From the NCBI GenBank assembly GCA_963850255.1, contig CAWKLL010000017.1, positions 146,534-210,533 of the forward strand: DNA of 64,000 nucleotides. The letters are read 5' to 3'. Below the pieces are notes generated by a model that saw nothing but the letters and a program-made list of their open reading frames with translations, ran no database searches and was not told where the DNA came from. Position numbers and translations under genes: made by a program. This DNA is from J054 sp963850255. Lineage in GTDB: Bacteria > Pseudomonadota > Gammaproteobacteria > Steroidobacterales > GCA-2729495. Shown here piece after piece: positions 27,183 to 37,656 of this stretch. How positions within the stretch are numbered: position 1 is the stretch's first letter; each line of letters opens with the position of its first letter.

Positions 27183-27809
27183 ATGGATACCAAAGCGCTG
27201 AATCTGGTGCCAATGGTGGTCGAGCAGACCGCGCGTGGCGAGCGAGCCTATGATATTTATTCGCGGCTCCTCAAGGAACGCGTGGTGTTTATTGTCGGGC
27301 CCGTCGAAGACTACATGGCTAATCTGGTAGTGGCGCAGCTGCTGTTTCTGGAATCAGAGAACCCGAGTAAGGATATTCATCTGTATATCAATTCTCCGGG
27401 CGGATCTGTCAGTGCAGGGCTTGCCATCTACGACACCATGCAGTTTATTCGTCCGGAGACCAGCACCATTTGTGTCGGCCAGGCGGCCAGTATGGGCGCC
27501 GTGCTGCTGGCTGGGGGCACACAGGGAAAGCGCCATTGCCTGCCGCATTCTCGAATGATGATTCATCAGCCCATCGCCGGCTTCCAGGGTCAGGCATCGG
27601 ATATTGATATTCATGCCCGCGAGGTGCTGCAAACCCGCGAGCGGCTGAATCAGATCCTGTCCAAGCATACCGGTCAGCCCCTTGATCAGATTGACAAAGA
27701 CACCGATCGTGACAATTTCATGAGCGGCAAAGAGGCTGTTGAATACGGTCTGATTGATGCTGTGCTGGATCAGCGTGTGCTGCCGCCTGACAGTGAGACC
27801 AGCGACTAG
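27183..27809 (+). CDS. clpP: ATP-dependent Clp protease proteolytic subunit
   Basis: 208 residues from ATG 27183 (MDTKALNLVPMVVEQ), with GGAAAGAG about 8 bp upstream; upstream in-frame ATGs at 27159 and 27168 are less typical. Catalytic Ser in GQAASMGAVLL and His in HSRMMIHQP are present. ClpP forms the tetradecameric chamber fed by ClpX, encoded next. Confidence 0.96.
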   Translation: MDTKALNLVPMVVEQTARGERAYDIYSRLLKERVVFIVGPVEDYMANLVVAQLLFLESENPSKDIHLYINSPGGSVSAGLAIYDTMQFIRPETSTICVGQAASMGAVLLAGGTQGKRHCLPHSRMMIHQPIAGFQGQASDIDIHAREVLQTRERLNQILSKHTGQPLDQIDKDTDRDNFMSGKEAVEYGLIDAVLDQRVLPPDSETSD

Positions 27810-27932
27810 AATCGACGAGTTCGGCAAGGCGTGAACCGGTCTTTGCACCCTCGGACTCCGGCATGCTATACATCTGCAATAATTGGGTTAAAAGGGCGCG
27901 TCTAGTGGCTTTATTGGGCGCTAAGGGACTAT

Positions 27933-29253
27933 ATGGCAGACGATAGTCGAGGTCGCAGCGAGGACGGAAAACTCCTCTACTGTTCCTTCTGTGGCAAAAG
28001 CCAGCATGAGGTGCGCAAGCTCATTGCAGGCCCTTCTGTGTTTATCTGCGATGAATGTGTTGAGCTTTGTAACGACATTATTCGCGAAGAACTGGAAGAT
28101 CGTACCGAGCAGGGCAGCACCAAGTTACCCAAACCGCAGGAGATCAAGTCGGTACTCGACGAGTATGTGATTGGCCAGCAAAGGGCCAAGAAGGTTCTTT
28201 CCGTTGCGGTCTACAACCACTACAAGCGTCTCGAGAGTCGCGCGTGCCGAAGGCAGCAAGGCCGAGATAGAATTGGCAAAAAGCAATATTTTGCTGATTG
28301 GCCCCACTGGCTGCGGCAAAACGCTGCTGGCGGAAACGCTGGCACGCTTGCTGAATGTGCCGTTTACCATTGCTGATGCAACCACCCTGACCGAAGCCGG
28401 GTACGTGGGTGAGGATGTTGAAAACATCATCCAGAAGCTGCTGCAGAAATGTGACTACGATGTCGAAAAGGCACAAACGGGTATTGTTTACATTGATGAG
28501 ATCGACAAGATTTCGCGCAAGTCGGACAACCCTTCCATCACCCGTGACGTTTCCGGCGAAGGCGTCCAGCAAGCGCTGCTGAAGCTCATTGAGGGCACCA
28601 TTGCTTCGGTGCCGCCCCAGGGCGGGCGCAAGCATCCCCAGCAGGAGTTCCTGCAGGTCGATACAGGCAACATTCTGTTTATCTGCGGCGGTGCGTTTGC
28701 CGGGCTGGAGCGCGTCATTCGCAGCCGCTCCGAGCACAGTGGGATCGGCTTTGTCGCCGACGTCAAAAGCCTGGAGGAAATGCCCAATATTGGTGAGTTG
28801 CTCGCCGATGTGGAGCCTGAGGATCTGATCAAGTATGGCCTGATCCCGGAGTTTGTCGGCCGCTTGCCCGTGGTCGCGACCCTCGACGAACTGGACGAGG
28901 ACGCACTGATCCAGATCCTGGTTGAGCCGCGCAATGCGCTCACCAAGCAGTATCGCAAGCTGTTTGAGATGGAAGGCGTCGAACTGGAATTCCGTGAAGA
29001 TGCCCTGCAGGCGGTGGCCAAACGAGCTATGCAGCGCAAAACCGGCGCGCGCGGCCTGCGTACCATCCTGGAAAGCGTGCTTCTGGATACCATGTATGAC
29101 TTGCCGTCATCGACCAACGCCAAGAAAGTGGTGGTAGATGAGGCTGTGGTTTCGGGTGAAACCCGGCCATACATTATCTATGAGTCTGACGATACCGCGC
29201 CGATGCTGTCGGTTGACGAAGAACGCCTGCCGACAGGGTCTGACAGCCCTTGA
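27933..29253 (+). CDS. clpX: ATP-dependent protease ATPase ClpX, interrupted by one frameshift
   Basis: The N-terminal zinc-binding domain is visible (CSFCGKS then CDECVELC), then the AAA+ module with Walker A GPTGCGKTLLAE, Walker B IVYIDEIDKI and pore loop GYVGED. The first frame runs to about KRLESR; the remainder lies one frame over from about 28,240-28,252 (GSKAEIELAKSNILL). Removing one base in the GTCGCGCGTGCC stretch gives a continuous product of about 439 residues. ClpX unfolds tagged substrates into ClpP. The shift is treated as probable sequencing error because both parts are otherwise fully conserved. Confidence 0.93.
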
Positions 29254-29380
29254 TAGCCCCCAACGCCGCCCCAATGTTGACTGGGTGGCGTTGTTACGCA
29301 AATCGCGCCATCGGCGGTAGTTCCGCCGTACATCCTGTTGTGTGCTGCCAACGAATACCTGATCAGAGGTAAAGAATCCT

Positions 29381-31796
29381 ATGACCGAATCCACAGTCGA
29401 GTCTCGTAAAGCCGTGCCGATCCTGCCCCTGCGGGACGTAGTGGTGTACCCGCATATGGTGATACCGCTGTTTGTTGGTCGCGATAAGTCGATCCTGGCA
29501 CTGGACGAGGCCATGGAGAGCGGCAAGCAGATTTTGCTGGTAGCCCAGAAGCAGGCAGACGTTGATGAGCCTGAGCTGGACGACATTTACCGCATCGGTA
29601 CGCTGGCCACCATTCTGCAGTTGCTGAAATTGCCCGATGGCACGGTCAAGGTGCTGGTCGAAGGTGGTTCCAGAGCCCGTCTGACCGAGACGCGTATGGG
29701 CGAGTTTTTCGCGGCAGATATTGAACTGGTCCAGGAAAGCGACGATTTCGACAGCCGAGAGGTTGATGTGCTCAAGCGCTCGGTAATCTCGCAATTCGAA
29801 AATTACATCAAGCTAAATAAAAAAGTGCCGCCGGAGATTTTGACCTCGCTGTCGGGAATAGATCAGCCTGGGCGGCTGGCCGATACCGTGGCTGCGCACA
29901 TGGCCCTCAAGCTGGAAGAAAAGCAGAAGGTCCTGGAAACGCTGGATATTCGCATTCGCCTCGAACATGTCATGGGACTCATTGATGGTGAGATCGACAT
30001 GTTGCAGATCGAAAAGCGCATCCGTGGGCGCGTCAAGCAGCAAATGGAAAAAAGTCAGCGCGAGTACTATTTGAATGAGCAGATGAAAGCTATTCAAAAA
30101 GAGTTGGGTGAGATGGATGACTCGCCTGGCGAACTTGCGGAGCTCGAACAAAAGATTGCTGACGCGGGAATGCCCGAAGAAGCTCGTGAAAAAGCGAGTT
30201 CAGAACTCAATAAGCTGAAAATGATGTCGCCCGATGTCGGCTGAAGCGACGGTAGTTCGCAACTATATTGATTGGTTGCTGAAAGTGCCGTGGAAGAAGC
30301 GCACGCGCATTAACAATAACCTTGAGCGTGCCGAAGATGTGCTCGAGGCTGATCACTATGGCCTGGAAAAGGTTAAGGAGCGGATTCTCGAGTACCTGGC
30401 CGTACAGCAACGGGTACGCAAGTTGAAGGGTCCGATTCTGTGTCTGGTGGGCCCGCCCGGTGTCGGTAAAACTTCCCTGGGCAAGAGCATCGCTCGCGCC
30501 ACGAACCGGAAATTTGTGCGCATGTCCCTCGGCGGTGTGCGTGACGAAGCTGAGATTCGTGGCCATCGGCGCACCTATATCGGTTCGATGCCGGGCAAGA
30601 TTGTTCAGAACATGGCCAAGATTGGCAGCCGTAACCCTTTGTTCTTATTGGACGAAGTGGACAAGATGTCGATGGATTTTCGTGGCGACCCGTCCTCCGC
30701 CTTGCTGGAGGTTTTGGATCCCGAACAGAACAACGCGTTCAACGATCACTATCTTGAGGTCGACGCTGACCTGTCTGACGTGATGTTTGTTTGCACCGCC
30801 AATACCCTCAACATTCCGCCGCCGCTGCTGGATCGGATGGAAGTGATTCGTATTCCCGGATATACCGAGGATGAGAAGCTCAACATCGCAAAGAACTATC
30901 TGATTCCAAAACAGATAGCCGCCAATGGCTTGAAGGCCACTGAAATTCAATTTAGTGATCCAGCGATTCGCAAGACGATTCGTCACTACACGCGTGAATC
31001 CGGGGTGCGTAATCTCGAGCGCGAGCTGGCGAAGATCTGTCGCAAGGTAGTGAAGAGCCTATTGCTCAAGCCTCGGGACAAGCAGACGCACATTCTGCCG
31101 CGGGGTCTGGATAAATATCTGGGCGTTGAACGCTATCGCTACGGTCTTGTAGAAGAGAACGACCAGGTCGGGCAGGTGACGGGACTGGCCTGGACCGAAG
31201 TTGGTGGCGAGCTGTTAACCATTGAGGCTGTCGCTATACCCGGTAAAGGCAAGCTGATGCATACGGGTCAGCTTGGAGACGTCATGCAGGAATCGATTCA
31301 GGCGGCCACCACCGTAGTGCGCAGCCGGGCCGAGGTGCTGGGGATATCCGAGGATTTTCACCAGCGTCTGGATCTGCATTTTCACGTTCCCGAGGGCGCA
31401 ACGCCGAAGGATGGGCCGAGCGCAGGCGTAGGTATGTGCACTGCCCTGGTCTCTGCGCTGACCAATATTCCGGTGCGTTCGGACGTCGCCATGACCGGTG
31501 AAATCACCCTTCGAGGTGAGGTTTTGCCCATCGGCGGCTTGAAGGAAAAGCTGCTTGCGGCCCATCGTGGCGGAATAGCAACGGTGCTGATACCCCACGA
31601 AAACGCGAAGGACTTGGCCGAAATACCGAAGAACATCAAGGACAAGCTGAACATTGTTCCGGTGCGGTGGATCGACGAAGTTCTGGAGTTGTCGCTGCAG
31701 CACATGCCCACCCCGAAAAATGGCGGAAAAGTCAAAGACGATTCAGAGGCAAAAAGCAAGCCCGCAGATTCGGGTAAAGGTGTGCGAGCGCACTAG
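29381..31796 (+). CDS. lon: ATP-dependent protease Lon, interrupted by one frameshift
   Basis: An N-terminal LON substrate domain (LPLRDVVVYPHMVIPLFVGR), an AAA+ domain with Walker A GPPGVGKTSLGKS, and the protease domain with catalytic Ser in KDGPSAGVGM and Lys in LKEKLLAAHRGG. Translation breaks at about 30,230: the first frame ends MSPDVG, whereas deleting one C of the CCC at 30230-30232 gives the conserved MMSPMSAEATVVRNYIDW. The repaired protein is 804 residues, normal for Lon. It degrades misfolded and regulatory proteins. Order clpX-lon-hupB is the classic one. Confidence 0.94.
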
Positions 31797-31826
31797 GCTT
31801 TCGGGCCGCACCGCTCGCGACTTTTA

Positions 31827-31856
31827 TTGACAGCGCTTTTTGCGCCTTGGTATAAG
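31827..31856 (+). promoter_or_regulatory. Strong sigma-70 promoter for hupB
   Basis: A perfect -35 TTGACA (31827-31832), an 18-bp spacer and a -10 TATAAG (31851-31856). The hupB start codon is about 185 bp downstream of the expected start point, so the mRNA leader is long and could be regulated. Confidence 0.65.
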
Positions 31857-32050
31857 CTGCGGGTATTCGTTGTTGTTGTTGTTTTGCGTGACTGATGCCT
31901 TGGGCGTGCTATGCGAATTCTGGCCGGCCAATTTCAAGCAGCAAAAATTTTGCGACGACGGGTAAACTTACGCGGGGTCGTCACAATCTGTCGATTGATT
32001 AGCAGGTCGTGACAAAGCAGTTTTTTTTCGTCTCAAAACAAGGTGAATAA

Positions 32051-32323
32051 ATGAACAAGGGTGATTTAATCGAAGCAGTTGCGGAACAGGCCGGTCTGTC
32101 GAAGGCCGATGCTGGCCGTGCAGTTGATGCGTTGGTGGATTCGGTGACTGATTCACTGAAATCCGGCTCGCAGGTATCGCTGGTTGGTTTCGGTACGTTT
32201 TCCGTGAAGAAGCGCGCAGCTCGTCAGGGCCGCAATCCACGCACGGGTGAAACTATCCAGATTAAAGCCAGCAATGTGCCTGGTTTCAAAGCTGGCAAAG
32301 CCCTTAAGGATGCCGTAAACTAG
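32051..32323 (+). CDS. hupB: DNA-binding protein HU
   Basis: 90 residues, the full HU length, with the family pattern GDLIEAVAEQAGLSKADAGRAVDAL and the DNA-binding arm segment GRNPRTGETIQIKAS. It is a nucleoid-associated dimer subunit. HU-beta (hupB) is inferred from its position after lon and before ppiD. Confidence 0.96.
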   Translation: MNKGDLIEAVAEQAGLSKADAGRAVDALVDSVTDSLKSGSQVSLVGFGTFSVKKRAARQGRNPRTGETIQIKASNVPGFKAGKALKDAVN

Positions 32324-32446
32324 CGCGCCTTTTCGCGGCGGGGCTTAACTGCTTCGACGCGGAATCGGGTGCCCGGATCGCGCCGATACGGGGCGGTCTG
32401 AGGGTAAGGATCCAGCCCTGCTGAACAGACTGCGGGCCCCGTTTAT

Positions 32447-32522
32447 GGGTGCTTAGCTCAGCTGGGAGAGCGTCGCCTTTACACGGCGAAGGTCGGGGGT
32501 TCGATCCCCTCAGCACCCACCA
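32447..32522 (+). tRNA. tRNA-Val(TAC)
   Basis: 76 nt with encoded CCA. Acceptor GGGTGCT pairs with AGCACCC. Stem TCGCC/GGCGA with loop TTTACAC gives anticodon TAC. Confidence 0.97.
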
Positions 32523-32532
32523 GGAATTCTGC

Positions 32533-32609
32533 GGAGTGGTAGTTCAGCTGGTTAGAATACCGGCCTGTCACGCCGGGGGTCGCGGGTTCGAGTCCCGTCC
32601 ACTCCGCCA
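32533..32609 (+). tRNA. tRNA-Asp(GTC)
   Basis: 77 nt with encoded CCA. Acceptor GGAGTGG pairs with CCACTCC. Stem CCGGC/GCCGG with loop CTGTCAC gives anticodon GTC. It is 10 bp after tRNA-Val; the Val-Asp pair between hupB and ppiD recurs in gammaproteobacteria. Confidence 0.97.
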
Positions 32610-32621
32610 GTCTTTTTATTG

Positions 32622-32653
32622 ACGGCGTCGCCGCTGGCGACGCCGTTTTTTTT
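32622..32653 (+). terminator. Rho-independent terminator after tRNA-Val/tRNA-Asp
   Basis: A perfect 11-bp stem, ACGGCGTCGCC with GGCGACGCCGT, has a 3-nt loop (GCT) and is followed by eight T. Confidence 0.92.
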
Positions 32654-32727
32654 GCGTTGCCGGGCTACAATAGGCGCCCCGTCCACCCGCTGTCGCCAGG
32701 CGGGACCATCAGTTTTTCGGAGTCACT

Positions 32728-34638
32728 ATGCTGCAAACTATTCGTGATCGTCTGACCGGTTGGGTTGCGGTGATCGTTATCCTGGTCATCGGTGTAGCGC
32801 TGGTCATTGGCTTTGGCAATATGAATACGGACGTGGCCACCGGTCGTGTTGCTGCATCGGTTAACGGCAACGAAATCCCCATGCTGGAGTATCGAGAGGC
32901 TTACCAGGAGCAGCTGCTTCGCCAGCAGGAAGCGCTGCAAGGTGAATTGTCATCGGATATGCAGCAGCAACTGCAACGTAATGTGCTCGAAGGGCTGGTG
33001 CAGCGTGAGGCACTGGTTCAGTTCATTGAAGCCGATGGATATCGGGTCGACGATCAGAGTGTTGCCAGTTTCGTGCGCAGCCAGCCTGCCTTCCAGGTAG
33101 GCGGTGAATTTGCTTCGCAAGCGTATATTGCGACCCTGGCAAATCAGGGTCTGACGCCAGAGGCTTTTGAAGAACGCACCCGTCGCGGACTGCAGATCAA
33201 TCAGCTGTCTGCCAGTTTAGTTCAAAGCGCTTTCTATACGCCGACCGAATATCGTCAGTTTATCGAGCTGCAGCAACAGCAGCGTGCGGCTACCGTAGTG
33301 CAGTTTTCGCCGGCTGATTTATTCGTTAGCGTCGAGCTCGACGCGGGAGCTGTTGAGGCTTACTACGAGGAAAACCCCGAGCGTTATCGCAGCGAAGAGA
33401 GCGTTGCCATCGAATATCTTGAGCTGCGATTGGCTGACATTGCCGCCGAGGTTGCCGTCGATGACGCCGCCTTGCTGGAATTTTACGAAGAAAATCGTGA
33501 GCGCTATGCCACCGACGAGGAACGGCGACTGCGGCATATCTTGATCGCAATTGCTGCTGATACCGATGAGCAGGCTGCTGCCGATAAGGCGGCCGAACTT
33601 AGCGACAGGATAGCCACCGGTGATGATTTTACCGCGCTGGCAAGAGAGTTTTCCGATGACCCGGGATCGGCGCCGGATGGCGGCGAGCTTGGCTGGGCCG
33701 GTCGAGGTGTCTATGTGTCGGCATTTGAGGATGCCGCTTTTAGCCTGCAGAAAGGCGAGATCTCCGCACCGGTCAAGACTGAATTCGGTTACCACCTGAT
33801 TCAATTGCAGGACATCCGACCCGGTTCAGAGCTTCCTTTCGAAGAAGTGCGTGCTGAGATTCTGGACCTTCTGCAGCGTCAGGCAGCCGAGAACAGCTTT
33901 TTTGAACAAGCCGAGCTATTGGACGACCTGGCCCTGGAAAATCCTGGCGGCCTGACTCTCGTCGCTGAGCAAACCGGGCTGCCTCTGCAGCGCGCAGACA
34001 ATATTACGCGCGCTGGTGGTGAGCCCTTCGGCTTCAATGCGGCCCTGCTCGAGGCGACATTCAGCCCGATGGTGCTGGAGGATGGCGAAAACAGTCCGTT
34101 GATAGAAATTGAAGACGGCCGGGTCCTGGTGCTTCGAGTTGCCGAGCATCGCCTTCCGGAGCCGCTGCCACTGGACGAGGTACGGCCGACCATTACCGGT
34201 GAATTGCGTCTTCAGGAAGCGGCCAGGCTGGCGCGCAGTCAGGGCGAGGCGGCGCTGGCGAGAATGCAGGCCGGTGAGGATCTGGCGCTGGTCGCGGCCG
34301 AATACGGGCGTGATGTTCAGCAGACGGGACTAATTTTGCGCAACGCAAATACCTTGCCGCCGGAGATTACTGCCGCAGTGTTTCGCGCGGCGCCACCCTC
34401 GGGCGCGCCCGAATACCAGGGATTGGCGTCCGGAGACGGTGGCTTTGCAATTTTCCGCCTTGATGAGGTTGCTGCCGGGCGACCTGAGAGCGTTCCGCGT
34501 GATCTGCGCGACCAGGCGAAGCAGCAGTTGGCCGGTCAACTCGGCAATGCAGACTTCGGCGCCTTGATCGTGGATGTGCGTGCCAAGGCGAAGTTGCAGG
34601 TTGCAACGGATACATTTTCTGACCCTGATGCCCTGTAG
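32728..34638 (+). CDS. ppiD: PpiD-type membrane-anchored periplasmic folding chaperone
   Basis: 636 residues. A single N-terminal membrane helix (WVAVIVILVIGVALVIGF) anchors the protein; a SurA-N-like chaperone region follows (about 35-180), then one parvulin domain (about 255-365, RRLRHILIAI to EFGYHLIQL) and a C-terminal SurA-like part. PpiD assists outer-membrane and secreted proteins near the Sec translocon. It closes the lon-hupB-tRNA-ppiD segment. The parvulin domain of PpiD proteins is often inactive, so isomerase activity is not assumed. Confidence 0.93.
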   Translation: MLQTIRDRLTGWVAVIVILVIGVALVIGFGNMNTDVATGRVAASVNGNEIPMLEYREAYQEQLLRQQEALQGELSSDMQQQLQRNVLEGLVQREALVQFIEADGYRVDDQSVASFVRSQPAFQVGGEFASQAYIATLANQGLTPEAFEERTRRGLQINQLSASLVQSAFYTPTEYRQFIELQQQQRAATVVQFSPADLFVSVELDAGAVEAYYEENPERYRSEESVAIEYLELRLADIAAEVAVDDAALLEFYEENRERYATDEERRLRHILIAIAADTDEQAAADKAAELSDRIATGDDFTALAREFSDDPGSAPDGGELGWAGRGVYVSAFEDAAFSLQKGEISAPVKTEFGYHLIQLQDIRPGSELPFEEVRAEILDLLQRQAAENSFFEQAELLDDLALENPGGLTLVAEQTGLPLQRADNITRAGGEPFGFNAALLEATFSPMVLEDGENSPLIEIEDGRVLVLRVAEHRLPEPLPLDEVRPTITGELRLQEAARLARSQGEAALARMQAGEDLALVAAEYGRDVQQTGLILRNANTLPPEITAAVFRAAPPSGAPEYQGLASGDGGFAIFRLDEVAAGRPESVPRDLRDQAKQQLAGQLGNADFGALIVDVRAKAKLQVATDTFSDPDAL

Positions 34639-34672
34639 GGATTGATCTTCAGCAGCACCGGAAGCGTGCTTT

Positions 34673-35968
34673 ATGCTTAAGCTAAAACTGCACTGGCAGA
34701 TTCTCATCTCGATATTGCTGGCGGTGGTGGCCGGCAGTCTTAGTGGCGAGACGGCGTCGATAGGACCCGTTTTGCTCGTCGATGCTTTCAATTTCGTTGG
34801 TACCTTGTTTATCAACGGCCTGAAAATGCTCATCGTGCCGTTGATTTCATCTTCGATAATCGTTGGCGTTGCTGGTATTGGTTCATCGGGAAACCTGGGC
34901 AAGCTGGGCGGTAAAACGCTGCTGTTTTATGCTTTGACCACTCTGCTGGCCATTCTGGTTGGCCTGGTGCTGGTCAATATCGTTCGTCCAGGTATTGTCG
35001 ACGGCGCGCCGGCAGGGGAATTGTTAGCCCTTGAGGGTGACAACGCGGATTTGACGACGAGCATTGCAGAGCGCGGTGCCGGCGATGTCGTGGAAATTTT
35101 TCTGCGTATGGTGCCGCCGAATATTATTGCGGCAGCCGCTGGCGGAGAAATGCTGGGCATCATTTTTTTCTGCCTGCTGTTCGGTTTTTTCATGACCCGC
35201 CTTGACCACAGCCTGGCTGAACCCTTGTTTCGGTTCTGGACCGGCGTCTTTCAGGTCATGATGCGCATGACCGAATGGATCATGATGTTCGCACCGATCG
35301 GGGTTTTCGGGCTGGTAGCCCGGGTGGTAGCACGCACCGGGTTCGACGCGGCAGCGCCGTTGGTGACTTTTGCGCTGGTGGTGGTCGCAGCCCTGGTGGT
35401 GCATGTGGCGGTAACCCTGGCAGCCCTGCTCTGGCTGGTCGGCCGCGTTAGCCCGCTAGCGATGTTTCGCGTTATGGCGCCGGCCATGCTGACGGCCTTC
35501 TCGACTGCCTCATCGTCCGCGACACTGCCGGTCACCATGGAGTGCGTGGAGAAGGGCGCTGGGGTTTCAAATCGCGTCAGCAGCTTTGTATTGCCCCTGG
35601 GCGCCACTGTCAACATGAATGGCACCGCACTTTATGAGTGCATGGCCGCCATGTTTCTGGCCCAGGCCTACGGACTGGATCTGGGATTCGGCGTACAGTT
35701 TTCTATTGTATTTATCGCCTTGATCACATCCATCGGCGTGGCTGGTATCCCTTCCGCGTCGCTGGTTGCCATCGCAATTATCCTGGCAGCTGTGGGCCTG
35801 CCGGTGGAAGCAATAGGCGTGTTGTTTGTTTTTGACAGGCTTCTGGACATGGCGCGCACCAGCGTCAATGTTTTCGGTGACGCCAGTTGTGCGGTTATTG
35901 TCGCCAGACTGGAAGGCGAGACTCGATTGTTGCCAGTAGCCGAAGCCGGGCCAGCTGCGCGTGCCTAG
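34673..35968 (+). CDS. Dicarboxylate/amino acid:cation symporter (DAACS family)
   Basis: 431 residues with about eight membrane helices and two re-entrant hairpins. The family signatures are clear: serine-rich STASSSATLP in hairpin 1 and GATVNMNGTALYE in the following helix, ending in the binding-site helix DRLLDMARTSVNVFGD. These proteins import glutamate, aspartate or C4-dicarboxylates with H+ or Na+. The substrate cannot be decided from sequence alone. It is convergent with fabI, overlapping its stop by 4 bp. Confidence 0.93.
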   Translation: MLKLKLHWQILISILLAVVAGSLSGETASIGPVLLVDAFNFVGTLFINGLKMLIVPLISSSIIVGVAGIGSSGNLGKLGGKTLLFYALTTLLAILVGLVLVNIVRPGIVDGAPAGELLALEGDNADLTTSIAERGAGDVVEIFLRMVPPNIIAAAAGGEMLGIIFFCLLFGFFMTRLDHSLAEPLFRFWTGVFQVMMRMTEWIMMFAPIGVFGLVARVVARTGFDAAAPLVTFALVVVAALVVHVAVTLAALLWLVGRVSPLAMFRVMAPAMLTAFSTASSSATLPVTMECVEKGAGVSNRVSSFVLPLGATVNMNGTALYECMAAMFLAQAYGLDLGFGVQFSIVFIALITSIGVAGIPSASLVAIAIILAAVGLPVEAIGVLFVFDRLLDMARTSVNVFGDASCAVIVARLEGETRLLPVAEAGPAARA

Positions 35969-36741
35969 ACGCTCATCCCCATCATACTGAAGCCCGCGTC
36001 CACGTAGAGTATTTCTCCGGTGATGCCGGAGGCGAGATCCGAGCACATAAACGCCGCTGCATTGCCGACATCATCGATGGTCACATTCCGTTTAAGCGCA
36101 GCGGTATCGGCGACGTGCGCCAGCATGCTGCGAAAGTTACCGACCCCGGAAGCGGCCAGGGTTTTGATCGGACCCGCCGAAATTCCGTTGACGCGAATGC
36201 CCTGTGCGCCCAGATCCGCGGCCATGAAACGCACGTTGGCTTCAAGGCTGGCCTTGGCCGGACCCATAATATTGTAGTTAGGGATTGCGCGGGCTGCGCC
36301 CAGGTAACTCAAAGTCAGCAGTGAACTGCCCTCGACCAGCATTGGGCGGGCTGCCTTGGCCAGCGCGGCAAAGCTATAGCTGCTGATGTCGTGGGCGATG
36401 CTCGAGCCTTCGCGCGTGACGGTGTCAAGGTAACCCCCGGTAAGCTGCTCGCGCGGCGCAAAACCGACTGAATGCACCAATATATCCAGGCGGTCCCAGT
36501 GCTCACCCAGCGTGGCGAACGCTGCATCAATCTGGCTGTCTTCGGCGACGTCCAGAGGCATGCAGCAGCTTGCCTTGAGGTCCTTGGCCATTTCTTCAAC
36601 GCGTGGGCGTAGTTTCTCGCCTTGATAGCTGAGAGCCAGGTTGGCGCCTTCCCGGGCCATTGCCTGCGCAATACCCCAGGCAATCGAGCGATTGCTTGCA
36701 ATGCCCACGATAAGAGCATTTTTGCCCGCGAGAAACCCCAT
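35965..36741 (-). CDS. fabI: Enoyl-[acyl-carrier-protein] reductase (NADH) FabI
   Basis: 258 residues of the short-chain dehydrogenase superfamily. The N-terminus GKNALIVGIASNRSIAWGIA is the FabI-type NAD-binding signature. Catalytic Tyr146, Tyr156 and Lys163 fall at the same positions as in E. coli FabI (SYLGAARAIPNYNIMGPAK). It reduces the enoyl-ACP double bond in fatty acid elongation. It is divergent from the methyltransferase gene. Confidence 0.95.
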   Translation of the reverse strand: MGFLAGKNALIVGIASNRSIAWGIAQAMAREGANLALSYQGEKLRPRVEEMAKDLKASCCMPLDVAEDSQIDAAFATLGEHWDRLDILVHSVGFAPREQLTGGYLDTVTREGSSIAHDISSYSFAALAKAARPMLVEGSSLLTLSYLGAARAIPNYNIMGPAKASLEANVRFMAADLGAQGIRVNGISAGPIKTLAASGVGNFRSMLAHVADTAALKRNVTIDDVGNAAAFMCSDLASGITGEILYVDAGFSMMGMSV

Positions 36742-36843
36742 ACTGACTCAACCTGTTTGAAAGTCAGCAGCATTTTAGCTGCTGGAATGGCGAGGGTATA
36801 CGTCTGCCTTTCGGCGCCGCCGTCCTCCGGTATCATTGCCGCA

Positions 36844-37656
36844 ATGTCAGCACCTCGCAATTTTGCCAGCAATTCTCTACCGGCAGCCGAATGGCTGACC
36901 ACGACGCCCGGACAGCGCTTGTTGCTGGCCGAAAAGGCGGCCCTGGAAGCGGCATTAGACAGTGTATTTGGCGACCAGCTTGTGCAGATCGGCGAATGGG
37001 GCGGCGACTGCTTCAGGGGTCTGGCGCGCACCCGACGGCACCTGGTACTGGCCGATACCCCGGGCGATGGAACCAGCGCGATTACCCGGCTGGACGATCT
37101 GGCCGTTGCCTCGGATAGTGTCGATGCGGTGTTACTGCCGCATGCGCTGGAGATGACGGATTACCCGCATGCGGTGCTTCGCGAGGTCGACCGAATCTTG
37201 CGCCCGGATGGTCATATTGTCAGCCTGGGCTTCAATCCCTTCGGTTTTTGGGGTCTGCGACATCGGCTGTCGCGGCGGACCTATCCGCCCGGCGCCCGGC
37301 GGCTGATTTCCGAAAGGCGTCTGCGTGATTGGCTGCGCCTGCTGAATTATAAGGTTGAGGAAACGGCCTGGTATCACTATCAGCTGCCACTCAAGGCTGC
37401 GCATCCGATCATTGCCGATGGCAAGGCACCGGAACCGCTTGGCCGCGTTGAAGAGCCTGCCACCGTCAGCGCGGCTAACGACGCAGTCTGGCAGTCGGGC
37501 TGGCGACGGCTGCGCACCTGGCCGCCTTTTGCGGCCTGCTATCTGCTGGTGGCACGTAAGGAGATGTATACCGTTACGCCCCTGCGGCAAAGCTGGCGCC
37601 GTCCACGGCAGGTGGTTGGCAGCCTGGTCAATCCCACGACCCGGAATGCCGCATGA
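36844..37656 (+). CDS. YafS-like class I SAM-dependent methyltransferase
   Basis: 270 residues from ATG 36844; the frame is open upstream to 36622 but that part is antisense to fabI. A methyltransferase type 11 pattern is seen: a degenerate SAM motif I (LVQIGEWGG), DSVDAVLLPHALEMTDYPHAVLREVDRILRPDGHIV, then a basic C-terminal region. Position immediately before rnhA-dnaQ, with a 4-bp overlap to rnhA, matches the uncharacterised yafS of E. coli. Substrate unknown. Confidence 0.85.
   Translation: MSAPRNFASNSLPAAEWLTTTPGQRLLLAEKAALEAALDSVFGDQLVQIGEWGGDCFRGLARTRRHLVLADTPGDGTSAITRLDDLAVASDSVDAVLLPHALEMTDYPHAVLREVDRILRPDGHIVSLGFNPFGFWGLRHRLSRRTYPPGARRLISERRLRDWLRLLNYKVEETAWYHYQLPLKAAHPIIADGKAPEPLGRVEEPATVSAANDAVWQSGWRRLRTWPPFAACYLLVARKEMYTVTPLRQSWRRPRQVVGSLVNPTTRNAA

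Noticed and set aside
29254..29300. Hairpin AACGCC...GGCGTT between clpX and lon as a terminator
   Set aside because: The stem is interrupted and followed by TTGTTACG rather than a T run; a processing or weak attenuation role cannot be judged.
36315..37031. A 238-codon minus-strand open frame overlapping fabI and the methyltransferase
   Set aside because: It is a shadow of two better supported genes, with a Ser/Arg/Trp-rich composition.
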